Assembly (NCBI GenBank): GCA_900552305.1
Contig: URZD01000055.1
Coordinates: 1-11,362 of the forward strand
DNA length: 11,362 bases
Reading direction: 5' to 3'
DNA from: an uncultured Eubacteriales bacterium
Lineage (GTDB): Bacteria > Bacillota > Clostridia > Monoglobales > Monoglobaceae
Below the pieces are notes generated by a model. It searched no databases, was not told where the DNA came from, and was given only the letters and a program-made list of their open reading frames with translations. The translations under genes and the position numbers were made by a program. Below, one piece after another: positions 1 to 7,280 of this stretch (positions are counted from its first letter, which is position 1; the number at the start of each line of letters is the position of its first letter).

Positions 1-326
1 GCGAGGTACGGCAGGGAAGCGTTGACGCGCTCAGCCATAAGAGTCCAATTTACAACGATACCACAAAGGAATATATGGGCGACATCGTTTCGGCAGAGGC
101 GGTTGAGGCGGTTGCCGACCGCATTCTTGCAAACGGCGAGATTGTAAGTGTGAACGTACCCGACAAATTTGACGTAACGGTAACCGTCCGCGTTGACGGC
201 AGCGTGAACGCCTCGGGATATTATACATCGTCAAATCAGATGATTACCGCAGGCTCAAAGTATTTAATCAACTCCAAATACGCAAAGACCACGGGTGAGG
301 TAATAAGTGTAAACGAAGTAAAATAG
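1..326 (+). CDS. 3' end of a DUF4330-like protein (partial)
   Basis: The reading frame is open from the left edge (first full codon at 3) to a TAG stop at 324-326, giving about 107 visible residues. The gene therefore starts outside the window; the internal ATG at 75 is not a convincing start because no ribosome binding site precedes it and the frame continues upstream. The visible part contains an alternating beta-strand pattern (SVNVPDKFDVTVTVRVDG) and ends in KYLINSKYAKTTGEVISVN. This resembles the C-terminal half of DUF4330 proteins, which have an N-terminal membrane anchor (not visible here) and a beta-rich extracytoplasmic domain. Function is unknown; assignment is by remembered pattern only. 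The stop codon's last base is also the first base of the large palindrome that follows. Confidence 0.55.
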   Translation, partial: EVRQGSVDALSHKSPIYNDTTKEYMGDIVSAEAVEAVADRILANGEIVSVNVPDKFDVTVTVRVDGSVNASGYYTSSNQMITAGSKYLINSKYAKTTGEVISVNEVK

Positions 327-585
327 GCACACGGAAGTTAAAATCGGTATGCCCTGTAATTAAAAAATCATCATCTTTTTGAATCGTTGTCCTTGTAAGG
401 CGACAGCCTTACTTCGTCCGCCGAAAACAAAAATATAATAATTTTTTTGCTTACAGGGTCAAGGAGTTTAAACGGGGCAAGTATTTTGCGGAAAAACGGA
501 TTTACGGTGCATTGCTAATTGCTTTAAAGCAGCGGATTTACCGTTTTGCCCGTTTAAACCATACCGCGTTTAACTTCCGTGCGCC
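326..585. repeat. 260-base nested palindromic element with 26-base inverted ends (MITE-like or structured RNA)
   Basis: The ends, 326-351 and 560-585, are inverted copies matching at 23 of 26 positions; the shared core is CACGGAAGTTAAA and the inner end is CGGTATG. Inside sit two further palindromic arms. Arm 1 pairs CCCTGTAA (352-359) with TTACAGGG (451-458), continues into A/T tracts, and encloses a perfect 7-bp hairpin GTAAGGC/GCCTTAC (395-401/406-412). Arm 2 pairs GTTTAAACGGG (466-476) with CCCGTTTAAAC (549-559), then AAAACGG (493-499) with CCGTTTT (541-547), capped by the palindrome TGCTTTAAAGCA (520-531). A transcript would fold into a Y-shaped three-way structure. No open reading frame and no clear target-site duplication were seen. 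It could be a non-autonomous mobile element or a structured RNA; it may also end transcription of the gene before it. Confidence 0.75.
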
Positions 586-588
586 ATT

Positions 589-793
589 GGAAATGAAAAA
601 AATGCTCAGACCGTAAAAGGACAATTTTGTTAGTGAAAAAGCAATGATATTTATGTAGTGGCAGAAAAATTTATTTCGTTTGAATTTCTTTATTGTAATT
701 GCCCTTTTGCTATAAATAAACCTCGCCGCTCGGAGTACACTCGTACGCCTTCGGGCTCGGTTTATTCATTCTGAAACATTTTTTCCTATTTCC
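589..793. repeat. Second, weaker palindromic unit
   Basis: The ends 589-610 (GGAAATG...GCTCAGA) and 770-793 (TCTGAAAC...ATTTCC) are gapped inverted copies of each other. Further in, AAAAGGACAATT (615-626) faces AATTGCCCTTTT (697-708), matching at 11 of 12. The right part holds the GC-rich hairpin listed separately at 715-766. The unit is AT-rich, so some of the pairing could be chance. It lies immediately after the 326-585 palindrome and has no coding potential. It may be a second mobile palindrome or part of a larger composite element. Confidence 0.4.
715..766. repeat. Hairpin with AATAAACC/GGTTTATT arms
   Basis: AATAAACC (715-722) pairs perfectly with GGTTTATT (759-766). The 36 bases between are strongly GC-rich against an AT-rich surrounding, and can pair partly, with a GTAC tetramer on each side (GGAGTAC at 732-738 and CGTACGCC at 742-749) and GAGT/ACTC at the tip. 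There is no T-tract right after the stem, so it is a poor intrinsic terminator on the plus strand. The sharp base-composition contrast suggests a dispersed palindromic repeat. Confidence 0.55.
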
Positions 794-840
794 TTTAGGT
801 GAGTATGCTAAATAGACAATAACAATTTAGAATTATTTTC

Positions 841-977
841 AGCCGTGTCCCAAACGTGTTTTCATTGGGCCACGGCTTGGCTGTTTAAAAGCACAGGGAT
901 GTGGCGAAGGGGAATAATCCGACCCGTCCGAAAAGGTAAAGTTCGGCTGTGAATAGCGCTATATTCAATCTCTGTGC
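841..977 (+). promoter_or_regulatory. Structured 5' leader of the ABC exporter (candidate cis-regulatory RNA)
   Basis: Two stem-loop domains precede the exporter. Domain 1 pairs 841-853 with 865-877, 12 of 13 matched (AGCCGTG/CACGGCT plus CCCAA/TTGGG), with an 11-base loop. Domain 2 is closed by a 9-bp stem, GCACAGGGA (891-899) with TCTCTGTGC (969-977), including one G-U pair. Inside it are at least two smaller hairpins: CCGAA/TTCGG (928-932/942-946) and GAATA/TATTC (951-955/962-966). The octamer CGGCTTGG occurs at 873-880 and again at 977-984, just before the ribosome binding site. The 5' strand AGCCG (841-845) could therefore pair with either copy, and CAGCCG (840-845) also matches CGGCTG at 944-949. 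This is the layout expected of a switching leader. It was not recognised as any known riboswitch class, and no promoter was identified with confidence upstream. Confidence 0.5.
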
Positions 978-1000
978 GGCTTGGAAAGTGAAGGTGAAAA

Positions 1001-2728
1001 ATGATTAAAAGATTTACAAAATACTACCGACCGTATATAGGTATCATTCTGATTGACCTGTTCTGCGCGTCACTTTCGACGGTGTGCGAGCTTATATTTC
1101 CGCTCATAGTTCGGTACATAACCAACGTTGCACTGAAAAACGAGCAGCTTTTGCTTATGTCAACCGTGCTGCGGCTCGGCGGTGCGTATCTGTTTTTGAG
1201 AATTGTCGACACGGTTGCAAACTACTATATGGCGGACGTGGGTCACGTCATGGGCGCGCGGCTTGAAACCGATATGCGCCGCGACCTGTTTGACCACCTT
1301 GAAAAGCTCTCGTTCCGCTACTTTGACAATACCAAAATAGGTCAGATTATGTCCAGAATGACAAGCGACCTGTTTGACATTACCGAGTTTTCGCACCACT
1401 GCCCGGAGGAGCTTTTTATCGCCGCAATCAAGATTATCGGTGCGTTTGTTATCCTGGGCAGAATCAATATTCTTCTTACGGTGATTCTGTTTCTGCTCCT
1501 TCCGCTGATGCTGCTTTCCGCAATTCTGTTCAGAAAGAAAATGAAACAGGCGTTCAAGGAGCAGCGTTTTCAGATAGGCGAGCTGAACGCGGAGCTGGAG
1601 GACAGCCTTCTCGGTATGCGCGTTGTAAAGAGCTTTGCGAATGAGGATATTGAACGCGAAAAATTTGCCGAGGGCAACAAAACCTTCTTTCTTGCAAAAA
1701 AGCACGCGTACAAATACATGGCGCTTTTTCAGTCTTGTACAAGGTTTTTTGACGGAGTTATGTATGTCGCGGTAATTGTCGCGGGCTCTGCGTTTATGCT
1801 CCACGGAAAGATAAATTCCGCCGACCTGATTGCATATCTGCTCTATATCCAAACGCTTATAGCGTCCATACGCAAGATAGTGGAGTTCACCGAGCAGTTC
1901 CAGCGCGGCATAACGGGCATAGAAAGATTTTTTGAGATTATGGACGAGCCTGTGGATATTGCCGACGCGCCCGATGCAGAGGAGCTTGGCTGCGCGGTCG
2001 GCAAAATAGACTTTGACAACGTCAGCTTCCGTTACAACGACAACGGCAATGACGTTTTGAGCCACCTTAGCCTTCATGTCAGTCCGGGCGAAAACATTGC
2101 GGTTGTCGGTCCGTCCGGCGGCGGAAAAACCACACTCTGCAACCTTATACCGAGGTTTTACGACCTGACAGACGGCACAATCCGCGTTGACGGTCACGAT
2201 ATAAAAAAGCTTACATTAAAATCGCTCCGCGATAATATAGGTATGGTGCAGCAGGATGTCTATCTGTTCAGCGGAACGGTATATGAAAACATCAGCTACG
2301 GCAAACCGAACGCGGCGCGCGAGGAGGTTGTTGCCGCCGCAAAGGCGGCGGGCGCGCATGAGTTCATATGCGGACTTGAAAACGGCTATGACACATATGT
2401 CGGAGAACGCGGACTCAAGCTGTCGGGCGGACAAAAGCAGCGTATCTCAATCGCGCGGCTGTTCCTTAAAAACCCGCCGATTCTTATTCTTGACGAGGCT
2501 ACCTCCGCACTGGACAACGAAAGCGAGCTTATTGTCCAGCGCTCGCTTGAATGTCTTTCAAAGGGCAGGACCACGTTTACCATTGCGCACCGTCTTACCA
2601 CAATCCGCAACGCAACGCGCATAATCGTGCTTACCTCCGACGGCATAGCGGAGGAGGGTACGCACGCCGAGCTTATAGCAAAGGACGGAGAATATGCAAA
2701 ACTGTATTCGCTTTACAGTACGCTGTAA
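1001..2728 (+). CDS. ABC exporter half-transporter (membrane domain fused to ATPase)
   Basis: This is a 575-residue fusion of an N-terminal six-helix exporter membrane domain (about 10-300) and a C-terminal ATPase (about 335-575), the normal length for an MsbA/multidrug-type half-transporter. All ATPase motifs are intact: A-loop Tyr345, Walker A GPSGGGKTT at 370-378 (Lys376), Q-loop QQ at 417-418, signature LSGGQ at 474-478, Walker B ILILDE at 494-499 and switch His530. The ATPase site should be fully catalytic. Such proteins sit in the cytoplasmic membrane as dimers and export lipids, drugs or peptides. Only one half-transporter is present, so it is either a homodimer or its partner is elsewhere. 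Gene context gives no substrate. The ATG follows the site AAGGTG (991-996), four bases away. The structured leader upstream suggests control at the RNA level. A strong terminator follows 19 bases after the stop. Confidence 0.93.
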   Translation: MIKRFTKYYRPYIGIILIDLFCASLSTVCELIFPLIVRYITNVALKNEQLLLMSTVLRLGGAYLFLRIVDTVANYYMADVGHVMGARLETDMRRDLFDHLEKLSFRYFDNTKIGQIMSRMTSDLFDITEFSHHCPEELFIAAIKIIGAFVILGRINILLTVILFLLLPLMLLSAILFRKKMKQAFKEQRFQIGELNAELEDSLLGMRVVKSFANEDIEREKFAEGNKTFFLAKKHAYKYMALFQSCTRFFDGVMYVAVIVAGSAFMLHGKINSADLIAYLLYIQTLIASIRKIVEFTEQFQRGITGIERFFEIMDEPVDIADAPDAEELGCAVGKIDFDNVSFRYNDNGNDVLSHLSLHVSPGENIAVVGPSGGGKTTLCNLIPRFYDLTDGTIRVDGHDIKKLTLKSLRDNIGMVQQDVYLFSGTVYENISYGKPNAAREEVVAAAKAAGAHEFICGLENGYDTYVGERGLKLSGGQKQRISIARLFLKNPPILILDEATSALDNESELIVQRSLECLSKGRTTFTIAHRLTTIRNATRIIVLTSDGIAEEGTHAELIAKDGEYAKLYSLYSTL

Positions 2729-2746
2729 AAATAATCAGAAATAAAA

Positions 2747-2787
2747 CAGGGAGAGTAAAAGCCGGCTTTTACTCTCCCTGCGTTTTT
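2747..2787. terminator. Perfect bidirectional intrinsic terminator
   Basis: A perfect 34-base palindrome (2747-2780; arms CAGGGAGAGTAAAAGCC and its complement) is followed on the plus strand by CGTTTTTA. On the minus strand it is followed by TTTTATTT. It lies between the convergent exporter and glycosidase genes and should end transcription from both. Confidence 0.9.
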
Positions 2788-2838
2788 ATATATATAGAAA
2801 TAATATTTGTTTTTTGCAGTTTGGATTTTTTATATTTC

Positions 2839-5199
2839 CTATTTAATTACTTTAACTATATTTCCTACGCCGCCTTTAAGACCTTCTGCTGTTACGCGGA
2901 TTTTTAAATCGCCATCATTGTCGCTGCGGGCAATCGCAATAGCTCTGCCCTCGTAGGTATGGCAGCAGGCGGAGCCGTAGCGGTCGTCATTCTTCGGATT
3001 CCCGCTGCAAACGCCGAGCAGCTCGCCGCCGTATATCTCGCATTTGATTTCGGTTTCGGCGTCGGTTATCCTGTTACCGTTTTCGTCCTCGATAAAAATG
3101 TCAAAGTAGCAAAGGTCGCGGTTATCCGCAGCTATCTGCGGCTTTTCCGACACAACGCGGATTTTGTATGCCTCGCCAGCGGTTTTCAGCGTAAGGCTCT
3201 TACCGCGCTTGCCGCCGTTTACCGCAACCGCCGTAAGCTCGCCCTTTTCGTAGGGGATAAATGCGGTTGCTATGCCTTTTTCGGGCGTCGCACGACATAC
3301 CTCTGTACCGTTCAGAATGAATATTATTTCATCGGCGGTTGTGTATACGTCCGTTTTAACCATCTTGCCTATGTATTCATCGCCGAACGTCCATGTGTCG
3401 GCAACATCGTACCAGTGCCAGCCCGTTCCGCTGAAATCGTCGCCGTTATGTCTTGGGTGGGTTGTGAAAATATGCGGCTCTGTGTCGCCCTTCCATATTG
3501 CCTCTCTGAAATACGACTGCGGTCTGCGATAGCCGCACAGGTCAAAGTCGCCCTGATAGCAGCTCCTCCACGGAAAATCGCCGAACGAGATAGTATTGAC
3601 AAAGCCTTCCTCCGCCCATTCGTAGCGACCCGTGCCGACCTCGCCGAGGTTATCGTATGCCGTCCATGTAAAATCCCCTATGACGTTCGGATTTTCAAGC
3701 ACAGCCTTCCACGAATCGTAGAAGTTGATTGCGTGAGTTTCCGAGCCCCATATTACACGGTCGGGGTATTCGCCCGCGTCGTTTGCGTATCTTTCAAACA
3801 GATAGTTATATCCCACAATGTCAAGCGGTTTCATATATGCTTCCGTACGCTTTCCCCAAGAAGACTTGACCGTGCCGTTTCCTACATCGTCAAAACCGCC
3901 CATTCTGGCGACTTTGTAATCCACAGGCGCGTCCTTGTCGATTCCAAACCATATGCAGCAAACTCCGGACGTAACCGCTCTTGTGTTATCATATTCTCTT
4001 ATTGCGTTTGCCAGCTTTTCCGACCACTCTGCGCCGTCCGAGCTGCCGTCGCGCTCCGGAATTTCGTTTCCGATTGAGTATGAAATCACGCACGGGTGGT
4101 TTCTGTCGCGCAGCACCATGTAGCTTATATCTCTCTGCCACCAATCGCGGAACCACAGACTGTAGTCAAGGTTTGATTTCGGTACATTCCACATATCAAA
4201 CGCCTCGTCCATAACCAACATTCCAAGTCTGTCGCAGACCTCCAAAAGTGCAAGGGACGGCGGATTGTGCGCGATTCTTACCGCGTTGTAACCGACGCTT
4301 TTAAGCAGGCTGATTTTGCGGTGTATCGCCGCGGGGAATTCCGCACTGCCGAGGACTCCGTGATCATGATGAATACAGCCGCCGCGGAGCTTTGTCGGCT
4401 CACCGTTCAGAAGGAACCCGTTTTTCGCGTCAAACGAAATCGTGCGTATACCGAAGGTTACCTCCGCAGTGTCCTCAATTTGACCGTTCGCCCGTACCTC
4501 GGTACAGAGCGTGTACAGATACGGTGTGTCACAGCTCCACAGTTTTGGATTTTTTATATCAAGGCATACATCGCAGCCGTTTTTACCCGTCTTTGCGCCA
4601 AGCTCAACGCTCTTTTCCGCAACGCATATGCCGTCTGCGTCAAGAGCCTTAACTGTTAATTTTACATCACAGTCAGAATCCGCACTGACGGTCATGTTCG
4701 CATTGATTGCCGCGCTGTCGCCGCGCAGCTCCTTTGTGGTTACAAACATATCCCACGGCTCAATCCTTACGCTGCCGCCCGTCCACAAATAAACATCGCG
4801 GTAAATGCCCGAGCCGGAGTACCAGCGCGATGACGGCTGAAGGTGCGATACGTCGATGCTGAGCTTGTTGCTCATGCCGCGCCATGCCTTGTCCGAAAGG
4901 TCAACGAGGTACGGCGTATAACCATACGGGTGCATATCCAAAAGGTTATCGTTAAGATAAATCCTTGCGCACATATACGCGCCGTCAATATCGAGAATCA
5001 TGTGCTTTTCGTCCCCGAATTGCATATACTTTGTATAGGCTCCCCTTGTCCCGGTAAAAAAGCCTATGCTCGGACCGCCCGGTGCGGCGGCGTCTCTTTT
5101 AAGACCTATAACATAATCGTGAGGAAGGTCAACGCTTTGTTTTCCTTGAATCTCGGGACACGAAAATGTCCAGTCCTTTGAAATACATACCTTTTTCAT
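2839..5199 (-). CDS. Glycoside hydrolase family 2 enzyme (beta-galactosidase-like)
   Basis: The 786-residue protein has the GH2 layout: an N-terminal sugar-binding jelly roll (about 1-145, including the SRWYSGSGIYRDVYL segment), an Ig-like domain (about 150-252), a TIM barrel (about 255-550) and two C-terminal beta domains (about 600-675 and 680-785). Barrel landmarks are RGGCIHHDHG (272-281), the acid/base in IGNE (Glu379) and the nucleophile in WGSE (Glu487), about 108 residues apart as usual for GH2. The family hydrolyses terminal beta-linked sugars. The NxKG motif of beta-glucuronidases was not seen, so a beta-galactosidase-like activity is favoured, but the exact sugar is not settled. 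There is no signal peptide, so it should act in the cytoplasm on imported sugars. The ATG at 5199 is preceded by AGGAGA (5211-5216 on the plus strand). It is divergent from an AraC-type regulator, the probable controller. Confidence 0.93.
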   Translation of the reverse strand: MKKVCISKDWTFSCPEIQGKQSVDLPHDYVIGLKRDAAAPGGPSIGFFTGTRGAYTKYMQFGDEKHMILDIDGAYMCARIYLNDNLLDMHPYGYTPYLVDLSDKAWRGMSNKLSIDVSHLQPSSRWYSGSGIYRDVYLWTGGSVRIEPWDMFVTTKELRGDSAAINANMTVSADSDCDVKLTVKALDADGICVAEKSVELGAKTGKNGCDVCLDIKNPKLWSCDTPYLYTLCTEVRANGQIEDTAEVTFGIRTISFDAKNGFLLNGEPTKLRGGCIHHDHGVLGSAEFPAAIHRKISLLKSVGYNAVRIAHNPPSLALLEVCDRLGMLVMDEAFDMWNVPKSNLDYSLWFRDWWQRDISYMVLRDRNHPCVISYSIGNEIPERDGSSDGAEWSEKLANAIREYDNTRAVTSGVCCIWFGIDKDAPVDYKVARMGGFDDVGNGTVKSSWGKRTEAYMKPLDIVGYNYLFERYANDAGEYPDRVIWGSETHAINFYDSWKAVLENPNVIGDFTWTAYDNLGEVGTGRYEWAEEGFVNTISFGDFPWRSCYQGDFDLCGYRRPQSYFREAIWKGDTEPHIFTTHPRHNGDDFSGTGWHWYDVADTWTFGDEYIGKMVKTDVYTTADEIIFILNGTEVCRATPEKGIATAFIPYEKGELTAVAVNGGKRGKSLTLKTAGEAYKIRVVSEKPQIAADNRDLCYFDIFIEDENGNRITDAETEIKCEIYGGELLGVCSGNPKNDDRYGSACCHTYEGRAIAIARSDNDGDLKIRVTAEGLKGGVGNIVKVIK

Positions 5200-5236
5200 T
5201 TTTTAAAACATCTCCTACAATAAATTTTTATACCGC

Positions 5237-5265
5237 TTGACTTTGTATTCGTATTATGATATAAC
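5237..5265 (+). promoter_or_regulatory. Promoter of the divergent AraC-family regulator
   Basis: A -35 box TTGACT (5237-5242) is followed after 17 bases by a -10 box TATAAC (5260-5265). Transcription would start near 5272, leaving a leader of about 70 bases before the ATG at 5342. It shares bases 5264-5265 with the minus-strand GH2 promoter, so polymerase probably cannot occupy both at once. Confidence 0.7.
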
Positions 5266-5324
5266 TATATCATATAAATAAAGGCTTATCAATATAATTA
5301 TTGTTGAAATTATATAATTATATT
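5255..5324. promoter_or_regulatory. Two palindromes in the shared control region (candidate operators)
   Basis: TATGATATA (5255-5263) and TATATCATA (5266-5274) form a perfect 9-bp inverted repeat with a 2-base centre, covering both -10 boxes. Downstream in the regulator's leader, AATATAATTA (5291-5300) and TAATTATATT (5315-5324) form a perfect 10-bp inverted repeat with a 14-base gap. AT-rich DNA makes some symmetry likely by chance, but the location over overlapping promoters is what a switch would need. AraC-type proteins often bind direct rather than inverted sites, so another regulator is possible. Confidence 0.45.
5264..5292 (-). promoter_or_regulatory. Promoter of the GH2 gene
   Basis: Read on the minus strand, a -35 box TTGATA (5287-5292) is separated by exactly 17 bases from a -10 box TATAGT (5264-5269). 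The start of transcription would fall near 5257, giving a leader of roughly 58 bases before the GH2 ATG. Its -10 box overlaps the -10 box of the divergent regulator promoter by two bases. Confidence 0.75.
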
Positions 5325-5341
5325 ACAGGCACGGAGGAGCT

Positions 5342-6127
5342 ATGAAAACCTATACCTTTAATGAAAAAAAACTGTTTCCGATATATCCGGTTACTGTGGG
5401 ATTTGATTTTGAGCAGGATGATATAAACCGCCCACTTGGTGTTGATATGGAGCAGATTTTCGTCGTTTCGGGCGGGAGCGGCAGTATAAGCATTGACGGC
5501 AGCCGTTCTATGCTTGAACGCGGGGATATGTTTTTTCTGTCCAAGGGTGTGGCACATTCATACAGCGGAGATGCCGGTTTCAGGACTACGTTTCTCGGCT
5601 TTGACGGCGAGCTGTGCCGCAGTATTTTTGAGCATTACGGAGTAAAAAACGGCGGTGTGCACAAGGACAAAAACTTTGAGCTGTCCCTGCTGCAAATAAA
5701 GGAGCTTTACGACGGGACGGAGAGTATGACGGATTCCGCGCTGCTTTCCGCGAACACATACTGCACTGTGGCAGCGTTTTTTGTCGAGGCGTTGAAAAAG
5801 GAACGGACGCCGACCGAGCTTGTACGCGATTATATAGAAGCAAGCTTCGGAAAGCCGCTTGCGCTTGCCGACATCATGGAGTTTTATCCGTATTCCAAAG
5901 CAAAGCTGTGCCGCGATTTTTCGGCAAGGTACGGAATGACAATATTTGAAATGCTCACAAAGATACGTCTGGATCACGCAAGGACAATGCTGAAAATCGA
6001 CCCGTGCATGAAACTGAAAGCGGTTGCCGCGGCGTGCGGTTTTAACGATACAAGCTATTTTTGTAAAATGTACAAGCGCGTATACGGAAGAACGCCCGAC
6101 AGCGAGCGGCAGCGTACAAGCCTATAA
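5342..6127 (+). CDS. AraC-family transcriptional regulator with cupin sensor domain
   Basis: This 261-residue protein has an N-terminal cupin-like ligand-binding domain (about 30-95; note GSGSISIDG and GDMFFLSKGVAHSY) and a C-terminal AraC double helix-turn-helix (about 160-256). The second helix-turn-helix carries the family signature GFNDTSYFCKMYKRVYGRTP (233-252). Proteins of this type bind a sugar or other small molecule and activate, less often repress, adjacent catabolic genes. The ATG is supported by GGAGG at 5333-5337, four bases upstream. It is divergent from the GH2 gene with overlapping promoters, so control of that gene, and probably of itself, is the natural inference. The effector is probably the GH2 substrate or product, but this cannot be read from sequence. 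Confidence 0.92.
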   Translation: MKTYTFNEKKLFPIYPVTVGFDFEQDDINRPLGVDMEQIFVVSGGSGSISIDGSRSMLERGDMFFLSKGVAHSYSGDAGFRTTFLGFDGELCRSIFEHYGVKNGGVHKDKNFELSLLQIKELYDGTESMTDSALLSANTYCTVAAFFVEALKKERTPTELVRDYIEASFGKPLALADIMEFYPYSKAKLCRDFSARYGMTIFEMLTKIRLDHARTMLKIDPCMKLKAVAAACGFNDTSYFCKMYKRVYGRTPDSERQRTSL

Positions 6128-6148
6128 CGCGCGGCAGCGCCGCGGGTT
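6126..6148 (+). terminator. GC-rich hairpin at the end of the first regulator gene
   Basis: AACGCGCGGC (6126-6135) pairs with GCCGCGGGTT (6139-6148) with one mismatch and an AGC loop, overlapping the stop codon. Only a short TTT ends the stem and no long T-tract follows, so termination efficiency is uncertain. Confidence 0.45.
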
Positions 6149-6234
6149 TGAGCATAGCGAAATTCACATTTTTTACGCCGTAAGTGATAAAAGTTCAGTT
6201 TTTTGAAAAACGGTTTTTTACTTTTAAAATATGC

Positions 6235-6263
6235 TTGCAAAACGGGCGGAAAAATGGTAAAAT
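6235..6263 (+). promoter_or_regulatory. Promoter of the second AraC-family regulator
   Basis: A -35 box TTGCAA (6235-6240) and a -10 box TAAAAT (6258-6263) are separated by 17 bases. Transcription would start near 6270. The 186 bases from the previous stop to this gene are AT-rich and hold no other clear feature. Confidence 0.65.
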
Positions 6264-6327
6264 ATTCGGGTAAGCGGCGAATTTTATTTTTATTTGTCCG
6301 TGTTATATCGGATTGGGGGTGCGGAAA

Positions 6328-7203
6328 TTGGAGTTTTTTTTTGAAAGCTGTGCGGCGGCAATAGAGAACGCGGTCAGAACAAAAACCTTCGGATGCTTTT
6401 ATCACGATGCAGACGGCATTGCAACCGACATCCATGTTCATGAGTGCTGCGAGGTGCTGCTCTGTTTTTCGGGAGGAAAGACATTTTTTATAGATGACCG
6501 CGTTTTTGACGTCGGGGACGGTACGCTGTTTCTGCTCAATCCGTTTGAGGCTCACAAAATTATGGCTGACGACAGGGACTTCAAGCGTTTTGTCATGCAG
6601 GTACATCCCGCGTTCCTTTACGGACATTCGACCGAAAGCACCGATTTGTCCTACGCGTTTTTCACGCGCGGCAGCGGAATATCGCAGAAGCTGACGCTTT
6701 CGGCGAGCGAGCTTGGATATATGTCGGAGCTTATTGGCGCTCTGCAAACGGACAACGGCTATGGCGATGATGTAATAAAAAATGCGAGGGCGCTGGAGAT
6801 GATTGTGTTCCTTAACAGGATTTTCCGCGAGAAAAACCTAAGGCATGACAATACGGTATGCTACGGCAACAAAACGGTAGAAACCGCGTTAAGGTACATA
6901 AATGAGAATTTTGCGGGGCAGCTTTCTTTGGAGATTGTTGCAAAACATTCGTATGTTTCGGTAAACGAGTTGTGTCGGCTGTTCAAACGGCACCTCGGCA
7001 CGACCGTTACAAAATATATACAGTCGAAGCGGATAGCGGAAGCAAAAAAACGGCTCAGTGTGGGTTGCAGCGTGGGCGAAACGGCGCGGCTATGCGGTTT
7101 TTGCGATTATGCAAACTTTATCCGCAGCTTTAAAAAGATTGTGGGAATGCCGCCGGGCAGATACGCCGCACATATAGCCAAAGAAAACAATATGAAACAG
7201 TGA
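6328..7203 (+). CDS. Second AraC-family transcriptional regulator
   Basis: The protein is 291 residues from the TTG at 6328. It has an N-terminal cupin-like sensor (about 30-100, with the HVHECCEVLL strand typical of AraC ligand domains) and a C-terminal AraC DNA-binding domain (about 183-285) ending in the signature GFCDYANFIRSFKKIVGMPP. No ATG is available near the start. The frame is open from TTG 6313, but only TTG 6328 has a good ribosome binding site (GGGGGTG, 6315-6321, six bases away), so that start is preferred; GTG 6319 is a third option. It is only distantly similar to the regulator before it, so it is not a simple recent duplicate. Its targets are unclear: the downstream TIM-barrel gene or the minus-strand oxidoreductase pair are the nearest catabolic-type genes. 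Confidence 0.9.
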   Translation: MEFFFESCAAAIENAVRTKTFGCFYHDADGIATDIHVHECCEVLLCFSGGKTFFIDDRVFDVGDGTLFLLNPFEAHKIMADDRDFKRFVMQVHPAFLYGHSTESTDLSYAFFTRGSGISQKLTLSASELGYMSELIGALQTDNGYGDDVIKNARALEMIVFLNRIFREKNLRHDNTVCYGNKTVETALRYINENFAGQLSLEIVAKHSYVSVNELCRLFKRHLGTTVTKYIQSKRIAEAKKRLSVGCSVGETARLCGFCDYANFIRSFKKIVGMPPGRYAAHIAKENNMKQ

Positions 7204-7211
7204 AATTTTTC

Positions 7212-7240
7212 TTTACTATTCGGAAAAAGTGTGGTAGAAT
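7212..7240 (+). promoter_or_regulatory. Promoter of the zinc-ribbon gene
   Basis: TTTACT (7212-7217) and TAGAAT (7235-7240) are separated by 17 bases and begin nine bases after the regulator's stop codon. This indicates the small gene has its own promoter. Confidence 0.6.
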
Positions 7241-7280
7241 AGATTTGAAATAAATACATAAATAATAAGGAGGCATTACA

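Noticed and set aside
715..766. Hairpin read as an intrinsic terminator of the first gene
   Set aside because: It lies almost 400 bases after the stop and has no T-tract directly after the stem; a dispersed repeat is the better reading.
326..1000. CRISPR array or tRNA gene in the long gene-free stretch
   Set aside because: The repeats are inverted, not regularly spaced direct repeats, and no cloverleaf with a T-loop consensus was found.
1160..2197. Long minus-strand open frame of 345 codons opposite the ABC exporter
   Set aside because: It lies wholly antisense to a gene with complete ATPase motifs, has low-complexity basic composition and shows no recognisable domain or ribosome binding site.
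2959..4077. Plus-strand open frame of 372 codons opposite the GH2 gene
   Set aside because: It is a shadow of the GH2 coding strand; the GH2 reading has catalytic motifs and the expected length.
5342..7203. The two AraC regulators as a recent tandem duplication
   Set aside because: Outside the shared family signature the two proteins differ throughout, and their sensor domains do not align closely.
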